From the NCBI GenBank assembly GCA_021846005.1, contig JAJZIZ010000020.1:1-11714 (forward strand): DNA of 11,714 nt, written 5' to 3'. Below the pieces are notes generated by a model. That model had not been told where the DNA came from and searched no databases. It saw only the letters and a list, made by a program, of their open reading frames with translations. A program made the translations under genes and the position numbers. Origin of the DNA: Microcaldota archaeon (GTDB lineage Archaea > Micrarchaeota > Micrarchaeia > Micrarchaeales > CABMGC01). Position 1 is the stretch's first letter, and every line of letters starts with the position of its first letter. Below, piece by piece: positions 1 through 5,532 of this stretch.

Positions 1-93
1 CTGGTCGAGTGTGATTTTCTCCGCGTCGGCATTTTTTACTGAGGCCTTGAATTCCTTCATATATGCGTCTTCCCAGTAAAGCTTTTTCGTCAT
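1..93 (-). CDS. AlaX-like alanyl-tRNA editing protein, N-terminal fragment
   Basis: This is the first 31 codons of a leftward gene that leaves the window at base 1. It starts at an ATG (complement of 91-93) and opens MTKKLYWEDAYMKEF, followed by a short acidic stretch and ITLDQ. This opening (KLYWED-Y-KEF, then a turn and a V/I-x-LD strand) is typical of stand-alone AlaX proteins and of the related editing region of alanyl-tRNA synthetase. These enzymes hydrolyse Ser-tRNA(Ala) or Gly-tRNA(Ala) in the cytoplasm. The zinc-binding HxxxH and Cys/His motifs that would prove it lie outside the window. The start has no clear Shine-Dalgarno sequence. The gene is divergent from glnA across about 200 bp. 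The family call rests on a short N-terminus, so it is probable rather than certain. Confidence 0.68.
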   Translation of the reverse strand, partial: MTKKLYWEDAYMKEFKASVKNADAEKITLDQ

Positions 94-164
94 GCAATAA
101 TCTCAGAGACTCTCTCTCATCACTATTCAGAAATACCTCGTCTCATCACAAAACTATATTGGAT

Positions 165-186
165 TGCAAGATATAATAGCCTTGCA
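165..186. promoter_or_regulatory. Inverted repeat flanking a TATA-like element, possible operator
   Basis: TGCAAG (165-170) and CTTGCA (181-186) are perfect 6-bp inverted arms around a 10-bp spacer containing ATATAATA. On the minus strand the spacer reads as a box A-like element (TATTATAT) that could serve the leftward alaX gene. A dyad placed over a TATA element is what a repressor site blocking TBP would look like. A related TGCAAAG occurs at 211-217. The protein that might bind is unknown, and chance occurrence is possible in 200 bp of AT-rich DNA. Confidence 0.3.
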
Positions 187-255
187 CAGCTTCCGTGCCA
201 TTCTTTCGCATGCAAAGTAATCCCTGCAGTGCGCAGTTCCAAAATCGCAGGATAA

Positions 256-264
256 TTATTTAAA
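256..264 (+). promoter_or_regulatory. Box A (TATA) promoter of glnA
   Basis: TTATTTAAA preceded by a purine-rich AGGATAA (a BRE-like position) resembles an archaeal TBP/TFB promoter. Transcription normally starts about 25 bp downstream, near 285-290, which leaves only a few bases before the ATG at 296. The placement argues against the in-frame TTG at 269, which would lie upstream of the expected transcript start. Confidence 0.6.
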
Positions 265-295
265 GCAATTGCGGCATTCTATTTCTGGTGTTTGG

Positions 296-1705
296 ATGGG
301 AATAAGGGAAGCTCTGCGTTTCTTGGAGGAGAAAAGAGTAAAATGGGTAGATCTTCAGTTTACTGACCTTAACGGCAGATATCACCACATAACAGTCCCT
401 TCCTCGGAATTTGACGAAGAGATTTTCAAGACGGGATTTGCGAAGCTAGACGGCAGCAGCATAAAGGGATTCACAACGATAAACGAGAGCGACATGCTGC
501 TGGTTCCAATTCCTGATACTATAACCATGATACCATGGACATCTGAAACCGCAAGGATGATCTGCGAAGTGCATTGGGGAGCTTCCAGGGGAAGGTTTGA
601 AAGGGATCCAAGGGCGATAGCAGAAATCGGAGAGAAATACCTTTGGGAAATGGGATACAAAAGTTTCTTCGGGCCCGAACCCGAATTCTTCATATTCGAC
701 AAAGTAGATCTGGATGTCGCCGTGCCGCAAAGCGGTACGGGATACAAGATAGCCTCCTCTGAAGCGCCATGGGGCAATTCCGGCGGATTCATTGTCAGGC
801 ACAAGGAAGGATACTATCCTGCGCCTCCGATAGACAGGCTCATGGATATACGCATGGAGGCCATAAATCTGCTTTCCAGCGAATTTGGCTTCAAGATTGA
901 AGCCGCTCATCACGAAGTTGCAACAGCAGGACAGGGCGAGATAAACTTCAGGTTCTCCACCATGACCGACGCCGCAGACAAGATTCAGGTGCTCAAGTAT
1001 GTACTGAGGAACGTCGCGGCAAAATACGGAAAGGTTGCCACTTTCATGCCGAAACCCATGTATGGGGACAACGGAACAGGAATGCATACTCACTTCAGCA
1101 TATGGTCTTCTGACGGGAAAACAAATGCGATGTATGATCCCAGTGACGAATATGCGCAGCTGAGCCAGACTGGCAGATATGTAATAGGCGGAATTCTCAA
1201 GCATGCCAGTGCATTGTCTGCGATATCTTCTCCTACGACCAACAGTTACAGGAGACTGATTCCGGGATTTGAGGCTCCCGTATACAAGGCATGGAGCAGG
1301 TCCAACAGAAGCGCCGTAATACGCGTGCCGACACATTTCAAGTCTTCGGAGAAGGCAAAGCGTGTAGAATACAGGGCACCAGACGCATCGGCAAATCCCT
1401 ATCTTTCATTCACGGCCTTGATGATGGCCGGACTGGACGGGGTAAAGAACAAGATAGAGCCTTCTGATCATGTGGATGAAAACATATACGAACTCAGCCC
1501 AGAAAAAAGAAAAGAGCTGAAGATATTCAGCCTGCCAAGGTCTCTTGAGCAGGCTCTCGATGAACTCGAGTCCGACAGCGCCTTCCTGAAGCCAGTATTC
1601 AACGAAGGGCTCATAAATACCTACATAGACCTGAAGCGCGAGGAGATAAGTTCCATGGCGAAGCATCCGCATCCGATGGAAATATACTATTATTTAGATG
1701 TCTAA
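296..1705 (+). CDS. glnA: Glutamine synthetase, type I
   Basis: This enzyme makes glutamine from glutamate, ammonia and ATP, as a cytoplasmic dodecamer in the type I family. The protein is 469 residues from ATG 296, the usual length. Visible motifs, in order, are VDLQFTDLNG near the N-terminus, the Asp-50-type loop LDGSSIKGF (D52), the metal-binding GPEPEFF (E128, E130), the active-site block HHEVATAGQGE, the ATP/Glu segment PKPMYGDNGTGMHTH, the flap-like PTTNSYRRLIPGFEAP and the late RVEYRAPD. Tyr398 in NIYEL lies where the bacterial GSI-beta adenylylation tyrosine (E. coli Tyr397) lies, and the region after GPEPEFF resembles the beta-type insertion. No adenylyltransferase gene is in view. 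An in-frame TTG at 269 would add nine residues, but the promoter position and a GGTG Shine-Dalgarno at 287-290 favour ATG 296. The stop codon shares its last base with the next start. Confidence 0.96.
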   Translation: MGIREALRFLEEKRVKWVDLQFTDLNGRYHHITVPSSEFDEEIFKTGFAKLDGSSIKGFTTINESDMLLVPIPDTITMIPWTSETARMICEVHWGASRGRFERDPRAIAEIGEKYLWEMGYKSFFGPEPEFFIFDKVDLDVAVPQSGTGYKIASSEAPWGNSGGFIVRHKEGYYPAPPIDRLMDIRMEAINLLSSEFGFKIEAAHHEVATAGQGEINFRFSTMTDAADKIQVLKYVLRNVAAKYGKVATFMPKPMYGDNGTGMHTHFSIWSSDGKTNAMYDPSDEYAQLSQTGRYVIGGILKHASALSAISSPTTNSYRRLIPGFEAPVYKAWSRSNRSAVIRVPTHFKSSEKAKRVEYRAPDASANPYLSFTALMMAGLDGVKNKIEPSDHVDENIYELSPEKRKELKIFSLPRSLEQALDELESDSAFLKPVFNEGLINTYIDLKREEISSMAKHPHPMEIYYYLDV

Positions 1706-2202
1706 TGGTAAACGATAACATGCCAAAAAAATGCATATGCGCCTCATCAGTCATAGTCAACAAAGGCAAAGTCTACCTTCTGAAGCACAAGAAGCTGAAT
1801 GTCTGGTTATATCCTGGGGGGCATGTAGATAGCGGAGAAATGCCGCACGAGACAGCGGTAAGGGAGACATTGGAGGAAACAGGATTTGAAGTAAAACTTC
1901 TAAATCCTCCGAACTGCAAAGACGGGAAATCCTACTCGGGAAAAGAAGCGCACGAGCTTCCGAAGCCATTTACCATCTTGTATGAAAATGTAGAATACAA
2001 AACCGGCAAGCATCTCCATTTTGACATGGTCTATCTCGCAAAGGCAACGAAGCGGAAAAGGCTCAAGGTTTCAAACGGGGAAAGCAGGGCATTCAGGTGG
2101 GTAGGCCCTTCTGAAATAAAAAAGCTCAAGACATATCCAAACGTAGAATGGACGCTTTTGAAGGCGCTGGAAATAAGCAAGGCTAAAAGTTCCCTCAGAT
2201 AA
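1705..2202 (+). CDS. Nudix hydrolase
   Basis: A 165-residue Nudix (MutT-like) protein. These enzymes hydrolyse nucleoside diphosphates linked to another moiety, using Mg2+ held by the Nudix box. The box is complete at residues 39-61: G39, five residues, E45, seven residues, R53-E54, E57-E58 and G60-F61. The only deviation is Thr55 where an aliphatic residue is usual. The approach WLYPGGHVDSGE is typical, and a later HFDMVYLA strand and an RWV element (residues about 92-132) complete the fold. The ATG at 1705 overlaps the glnA stop (TAATG), which suggests translational coupling. An ATG at 1720 (MPKKC) is an alternative start. The substrate cannot be told from the sequence: 8-oxo-dGTP, ADP-ribose, sugar nucleotides and RNA caps are all possible. 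The link to glnA may be purely one of transcription. Confidence 0.92.
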   Translation: MVNDNMPKKCICASSVIVNKGKVYLLKHKKLNVWLYPGGHVDSGEMPHETAVRETLEETGFEVKLLNPPNCKDGKSYSGKEAHELPKPFTILYENVEYKTGKHLHFDMVYLAKATKRKRLKVSNGESRAFRWVGPSEIKKLKTYPNVEWTLLKALEISKAKSSLR

Positions 2203-2232
2203 ATTCAAATGATCCCGAGCCAAGGTTTCAAA

Positions 2233-3072
2233 ATGATAGAGGCTAAAAACATAAAGAAAACCTACAAAGACGGAACACAGGCAGTAAAGGGAATGAGTTT
2301 TGTTCTGGATAAGAAGGTAACCTCTATCATAGGCCATAACGGCGCCGGAAAGACCACGCTTATCCGCATGCTATCTACCCAGCTGCTTCCGACTTCTGGA
2401 ACAGCTTCCATAAACGGACATGACATAATCAAGGATGTTATGGCGGTGCGCAAGACTACCGTAAGCATACCTCAAGAGATAAATCCAATAGGGTGGATAA
2501 CTGTTTTTGACAATCTCCGGCTATATCTGCATGCGAGGGGTCTGCCTATCAAGGAGTCAAAGCTTCGGGCCGAGAAGGCCATGAAGGAAATCGGCATCTG
2601 GGATATAAGAAACAAACATGCAGCTGACATTTCCGGAGGGCAGAAAAGAAAAATATTCGTGGGCATGGCAATAGCATCAGGGGCAGATACTATATTTCTC
2701 GACGAGCCTACCACCGGCCTGGATCCATTTTCAAGAATCCAGGTATGGTCTGCAATCCGCAAGGCAAAAGGACAGGTAGTCCTGACAACGCACTACATGG
2801 AAGAGGCCCAATCCCTTTCCGACGATGTTCTCATGGTGGACAAAGGCAAAATCCTTTCTAAAGGAAGCGTCAGGCAGTTACTGAAACCTTTGGAGAAAAT
2901 GGTACGTGTAGAGAGCATGAAAAAACGCAGCAACAGCATCCCCGTTGGGAATACCTGGGTATCATATGTAAAGAGAGAAGAAGCGGAGTCCTTTGTCATG
3001 GAAGGCGACATAATAAAGCCGATAACCCTTGATGATATCTTCATCAAAAAAGGTGTGAATCTTGAATCTTAG
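2233..3072 (+). CDS. ABC-2 type transporter ATP-binding protein
   Basis: This is the cytoplasmic ATPase that powers the membrane protein encoded next to it. From ATG 2233 it has 279 residues. Motifs in order are Walker A GHNGAGKTT (34-42), Q-loop SIPQE (Q81), signature SGGQKRK (134-140), Walker B TIFLDEPT (E158 catalytic), D-loop GLDP and switch histidine TTH (H187). The C-terminus carries the ITLDDIFIKKG element common at the end of CcmA/DrrA-type exporter ATPases. An ATG at 2209 would add eight residues (MIPSQGFK). I prefer 2233 because MIEAKNIKKTY is the usual family opening and AGGT lies six bases upstream. It begins 30 nt after the Nudix stop, so it may share that transcript. The sequence lineage suggests drug, lipid or polysaccharide export, but the substrate is unknown. 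Confidence 0.93.
   Translation: MIEAKNIKKTYKDGTQAVKGMSFVLDKKVTSIIGHNGAGKTTLIRMLSTQLLPTSGTASINGHDIIKDVMAVRKTTVSIPQEINPIGWITVFDNLRLYLHARGLPIKESKLRAEKAMKEIGIWDIRNKHAADISGGQKRKIFVGMAIASGADTIFLDEPTTGLDPFSRIQVWSAIRKAKGQVVLTTHYMEEAQSLSDDVLMVDKGKILSKGSVRQLLKPLEKMVRVESMKKRSNSIPVGNTWVSYVKREEAESFVMEGDIIKPITLDDIFIKKGVNLES
3051..3055 (+). promoter_or_regulatory. Shine-Dalgarno deciding the TTG start of the permease
   Basis: AGGTG lies six bases before TTG 3062, inside the end of the ATPase gene. An in-frame GTG at 3053 is followed at once by TGA, so it cannot be the start. The next in-frame ATG would remove the cytoplasmic leader and most of the first membrane span. Confidence 0.6.
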
Positions 3073-3784
3073 ATATATATTTACAAACGCATATTACCGG
3101 TCTCTAAAATCGATACGGGACAATTACCTTTTTCTAATCTCCACCACTCTAACACCAATGACTCTTCTTTTTGTGGTATGGATACTCTCGAATGGCAAGG
3201 ACCTTCCATTTGCGCTTGCCGGAGGCATCATAGCACTAACCACCTCTGTAGGCATATTTGAAGCAGGCAACATCGCCTTCTTCAGGTTTGACCTAAGATA
3301 TGTTGACCTTCTGATTACTACCGCCACAACAAAAATGGACTTTCTTCTGGGCGAAATATTCGGGGCGCTGGCCTGGGCATTTCCGGGATTCATAATTTAC
3401 CTCCTCCTTGACCTATATATGCACCTGCTGAATCCGATCTCTTTCGTGCTTACACTTTTCATCATCGGCATAGTTCTCATTTCAACATCTTCGATAGCTT
3501 TCTGGATAAGCGGCCTTACAAAAACCTCAAGGAATGTATGGGGGCTAACCTCCCTTCTCAGCATCTTCATGACTATAATACCTCCAACTTTCTACTCCTA
3601 TACTCTGCTTCCAAAGCCAATTCTATACCTTCTTTCAATATTTCCAACCACTCCTGCCGCTGTGTTGGAACAGGGGCTTTTCGGAATAGCGCCAATGGAC
3701 TGGAGCATGCTGGCGATCTTGATAATTGAAACCATTGTCTATCTGGTTTTAGGGATTTATCTGATAAAATGGAGAGACGAGTAA
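3062..3784 (+). CDS. ABC-2 type transporter permease
   Basis: A 240-residue integral membrane protein with about six hydrophobic spans (roughly residues 23-43, 50-68, 95-117, 125-150, 158-180 and 213-235). This is the topology of ABC-2 exporter permeases of the DrrB/CcmB-like type. A basic N-terminal leader (MNLRYIFTNAYYRSLKSIRDN) precedes the first span, and FPTTPAAVLEQ before the last span fits the conserved late loop of the family. It starts at TTG 3062, overlapping the ATPase gene by 11 nt in another frame, so the two should be translationally coupled and form one exporter. Two ATPases and two permeases are expected per complex. The cargo is unknown. The C-terminus ends with the charged KWRDE on what should be the cytoplasmic side. 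Confidence 0.88.
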   Translation: MNLRYIFTNAYYRSLKSIRDNYLFLISTTLTPMTLLFVVWILSNGKDLPFALAGGIIALTTSVGIFEAGNIAFFRFDLRYVDLLITTATTKMDFLLGEIFGALAWAFPGFIIYLLLDLYMHLLNPISFVLTLFIIGIVLISTSSIAFWISGLTKTSRNVWGLTSLLSIFMTIIPPTFYSYTLLPKPILYLLSIFPTTPAAVLEQGLFGIAPMDWSMLAILIIETIVYLVLGIYLIKWRDE

Positions 3785-3860
3785 TACTCCTGCTTTGCTA
3801 ACAATGAAAAATTCTCTCAAAAGCATCGGATCTGAATATGGAATATCGCAGTCTCATCTG

Positions 3861-3869
3861 CAGAAAATA
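3861..3869 (-). terminator. Possible U-rich terminator of tRNA-Gln
   Basis: Immediately after the discriminator base the minus strand reads TATTTTCTG. A short T-run is the usual archaeal termination signal. Just beyond it lies a weak GCAG-N6-CTGC dyad (3850-3863). The signal is modest, with four T residues only. Confidence 0.35.
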
Positions 3870-3942
3870 TAGCCCCAACCGGATTCGAACCGGTGTTTGC
3901 GGGTCCAAAGCCCGCCGTCCTTGGCCGCTGGACGATGGGGCT
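3870..3942 (-). tRNA. tRNA-Gln (anticodon UUG)
   Basis: The minus strand folds into a complete cloverleaf. The acceptor stem is AGCCCCA/TGGGGCT and the D stem is GTCC/GGAC with a nine-base loop containing GG. The anticodon stem is GCGGG/CCCGC with loop CTTTGGA (anticodon TTG), the variable region is four bases, and the T stem is ACCGG/CCGGT with loop TTCGAAT. The discriminator base is A (complement of 3870) and CCA is not encoded, so the CCA-adding enzyme must supply it. The first acceptor pair is A1:U72, as is usual for archaeal tRNA-Gln. In most archaea this tRNA is first charged with Glu and then amidated by GatDE. No intron is present. It lies downstream of proS in the same direction but has its own promoter. 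Confidence 0.97.
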
Positions 3943-3968
3943 AACAACGATTTATCTGCATCTCACTG

Positions 3969-3977
3969 ATTTAAATT
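3969..3977 (-). promoter_or_regulatory. Box A promoter of tRNA-Gln
   Basis: The element ATTTAAATT (palindromic core ATTTAAAT) lies about 30 bp upstream of the mature tRNA 5' end on the minus strand. This is the expected spacing for an archaeal TBP site, with a short or absent leader. It sits in the 59-bp gap after the proS stop codon. Confidence 0.65.
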
Positions 3978-4001
3978 AGCGCGTTTGTACTAAAAACACA
4001 T

Positions 4002-5447
4002 TCAGTAAGATCTGGCAAAGTTTGCCATGCTCTCTGCAGGCATTCCGCAATATATGCATTTGTCTGACTTGACTCCCTGGTCAAAAGGCATATTGGTTAT
4101 CTTTGCGCCAGTCTCCTCCTTGACCTTTTTTTCGCATTCGGTTTTGCCGCACCATCCCGCATGCACCATGCCTCCTTCCGCAAGCAGCTTCTTCATGTCA
4201 TCATAGGTCTCAGCTCTCCTGACCCTGTCTTCCATGAATGTTTTGGCTTTGGTGTAAAGATCTTCCTGTATCTTTTCCAGAATGGTTTTGCATTTGTCCT
4301 GGAGTTCTTCAAGCTTGACAACAACCTTCTCGCCTGTATCTCTTCTGACAAGAGTAACGTTTCCATCAACCACTTCCTTCTCTCCTATTTCAATCCTGAG
4401 CGGCACCCCCTTCAGTTCCCACTCGCTGAATTTGTATCCTGGAGAATATCCTTCCCTGATATCCATTCTTGTCCTGAATACTGTCTTTATTGTCTCTTCT
4501 GCCTTCTTCGCATAGGTTACTATGTTTTCTCCATTGTCTTTCCTGTATATCGGGACTATGACGATTTGCAGATAAGCCACCATCGGCGGCAAGACGAGTC
4601 CTTTGTCGTCTCCGTGAGTAGCAATCATGACCCCAAGTTCCCTGGTGCTTATCGCAAATGTATTCTGCCAGGCATACTCAGTCTTCCCCGCCTTGTCAAG
4701 GAATTTTATTTCGAATGCCTTTGCAAAATTCTGTCCGTCTATATGGAAGTCAGGCCCCTGTATTGCCCACCCATCTGGCATAATGTGCTCAACACTGAAG
4801 CTTGCCACTGCGCCTGCGAACTTTTCATTGTCAGTCTTTTTCCCATCTATTCCAGGGAGAGCGAAATAATCCTTCAGCGCGTTTACATATATGCCTAGTA
4901 TCTTGTCCCTTTCGGCCTCTGCTTCTTCCCTGGTTGCAAATACTGTATGTCCTTCATTCCAGAGGAACTCCCTCGATCTTATGAATGGCGTAGGGTGTTT
5001 GAATTCCCACCTGATGACGCTGTTCCATTGGTTGTATCGCATCGGCAGATCCCTCCACGATCTAACCCACTTTGAAAAACTCGGATACATTATGGTTTCC
5101 GATGTCGGTCTTACTGCCAGCCTCTCCTCGAACTCAGTGCTTCCAGCAGCGGTTACCCATGCGACTTCCGGGGCAAATCCTTCCACGTGATCCTTTTCCT
5201 TGTTCAGGAATCTTTCGGGTATCAGCATTGGGAAATAAACATTCTCAATCCCGTCTTTCTTGAATTCAGCGTCAACAGCCCTGCTGATTATTTCCCACGC
5301 GGCGTAAGCGGCCGGACGCAATGCAAGGCATCCAGAAACTTCGGTGTAATCCATAAATGACGATTTTATCAGAACCTGCTGGTACCATTCAGAAAAATTC
5401 TCGGCCTTTTTTACTGTCATTCCGAGATCCTTGTCCTTGCTATCCAT
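4002..5447 (-). CDS. proS: Prolyl-tRNA synthetase, archaeal/eukaryotic type
   Basis: This class II enzyme charges tRNA-Pro with proline in the cytoplasm. It is 481 residues, the usual length for the archaeal type without the bacterial editing insertion. Landmarks are FSEWYQQVL near the start, motif 1 region ENVYFPMLIPERF (69-80), the proline/ATP loop RPTSE (113-117), motif 2 RWEFKHPTPFIRSREF with R146 and E148, WNEGHT (163-168), and the late HGDDKGLVLPP. The C-terminal domain carries four cysteines, C433, C438, C464 and C467, with the spacing of the zinc site in this family. The chain ends ARSY, with the terminal Tyr that in this class reaches the active site. The start is ATG at 5447; an ATG nine codons later (MTVKKAENF) is also possible. 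Because editing is absent, Ala-tRNA(Pro) would have to be cleared by a separate factor. It is divergent from the PolD operon. Confidence 0.97.
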   Translation of the reverse strand: MDSKDKDLGMTVKKAENFSEWYQQVLIKSSFMDYTEVSGCLALRPAAYAAWEIISRAVDAEFKKDGIENVYFPMLIPERFLNKEKDHVEGFAPEVAWVTAAGSTEFEERLAVRPTSETIMYPSFSKWVRSWRDLPMRYNQWNSVIRWEFKHPTPFIRSREFLWNEGHTVFATREEAEAERDKILGIYVNALKDYFALPGIDGKKTDNEKFAGAVASFSVEHIMPDGWAIQGPDFHIDGQNFAKAFEIKFLDKAGKTEYAWQNTFAISTRELGVMIATHGDDKGLVLPPMVAYLQIVIVPIYRKDNGENIVTYAKKAEETIKTVFRTRMDIREGYSPGYKFSEWELKGVPLRIEIGEKEVVDGNVTLVRRDTGEKVVVKLEELQDKCKTILEKIQEDLYTKAKTFMEDRVRRAETYDDMKKLLAEGGMVHAGWCGKTECEKKVKEETGAKITNMPFDQGVKSDKCIYCGMPAESMANFARSY

Positions 5448-5484
5448 GTATTCACACTTTATATCACAATTTTACTCCAAAACC

Positions 5485-5495
5485 TATATAATATT
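5485..5495. promoter_or_regulatory. Divergent TATA region between proS and the PolD operon
   Basis: TATATAATATT reads as a TATA element on both strands. Rightward it predicts a transcript start near 5514, just before the DP1 start. Leftward it predicts one near 5463, about 16 bases before the proS ATG. Two further candidates flank it: TTTATATC at 5458-5465 and CTAAATAG at 5502-5509. The latter would give a nearly leaderless DP1 mRNA. The whole divergent gap is only 85 bp. Confidence 0.5.
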
Positions 5496-5532
5496 GCCAT
5501 GCTAAATAGACTATCTGCTTGTTGTGGTTTCT

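Noticed and set aside
269..271. TTG as the start codon of glnA
   Set aside because: It lies about five bases from the box A and therefore upstream of the expected transcript start. ATG 296 has a GGTG signal and a normal protein length.
446..1336. 296-codon open frame on the minus strand inside glnA
   Set aside because: It lies entirely opposite a strongly conserved enzyme, its translation shows no recognisable domain, and it has no promoter or ribosome site. It is a shadow of glnA codon use.
3785..3869. Possible small gene or RNA between the permease and tRNA-Gln
   Set aside because: The 85-bp gap has no convincing open frame, promoter or strong stem; it is read as a convergent 3' junction.
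4161..4898. 245-codon open frame on the plus strand opposite proS
   Set aside because: The translation is Cys/Phe/Leu-rich with no domain, typical of the antisense of a conserved gene. proS is certain from its motifs.
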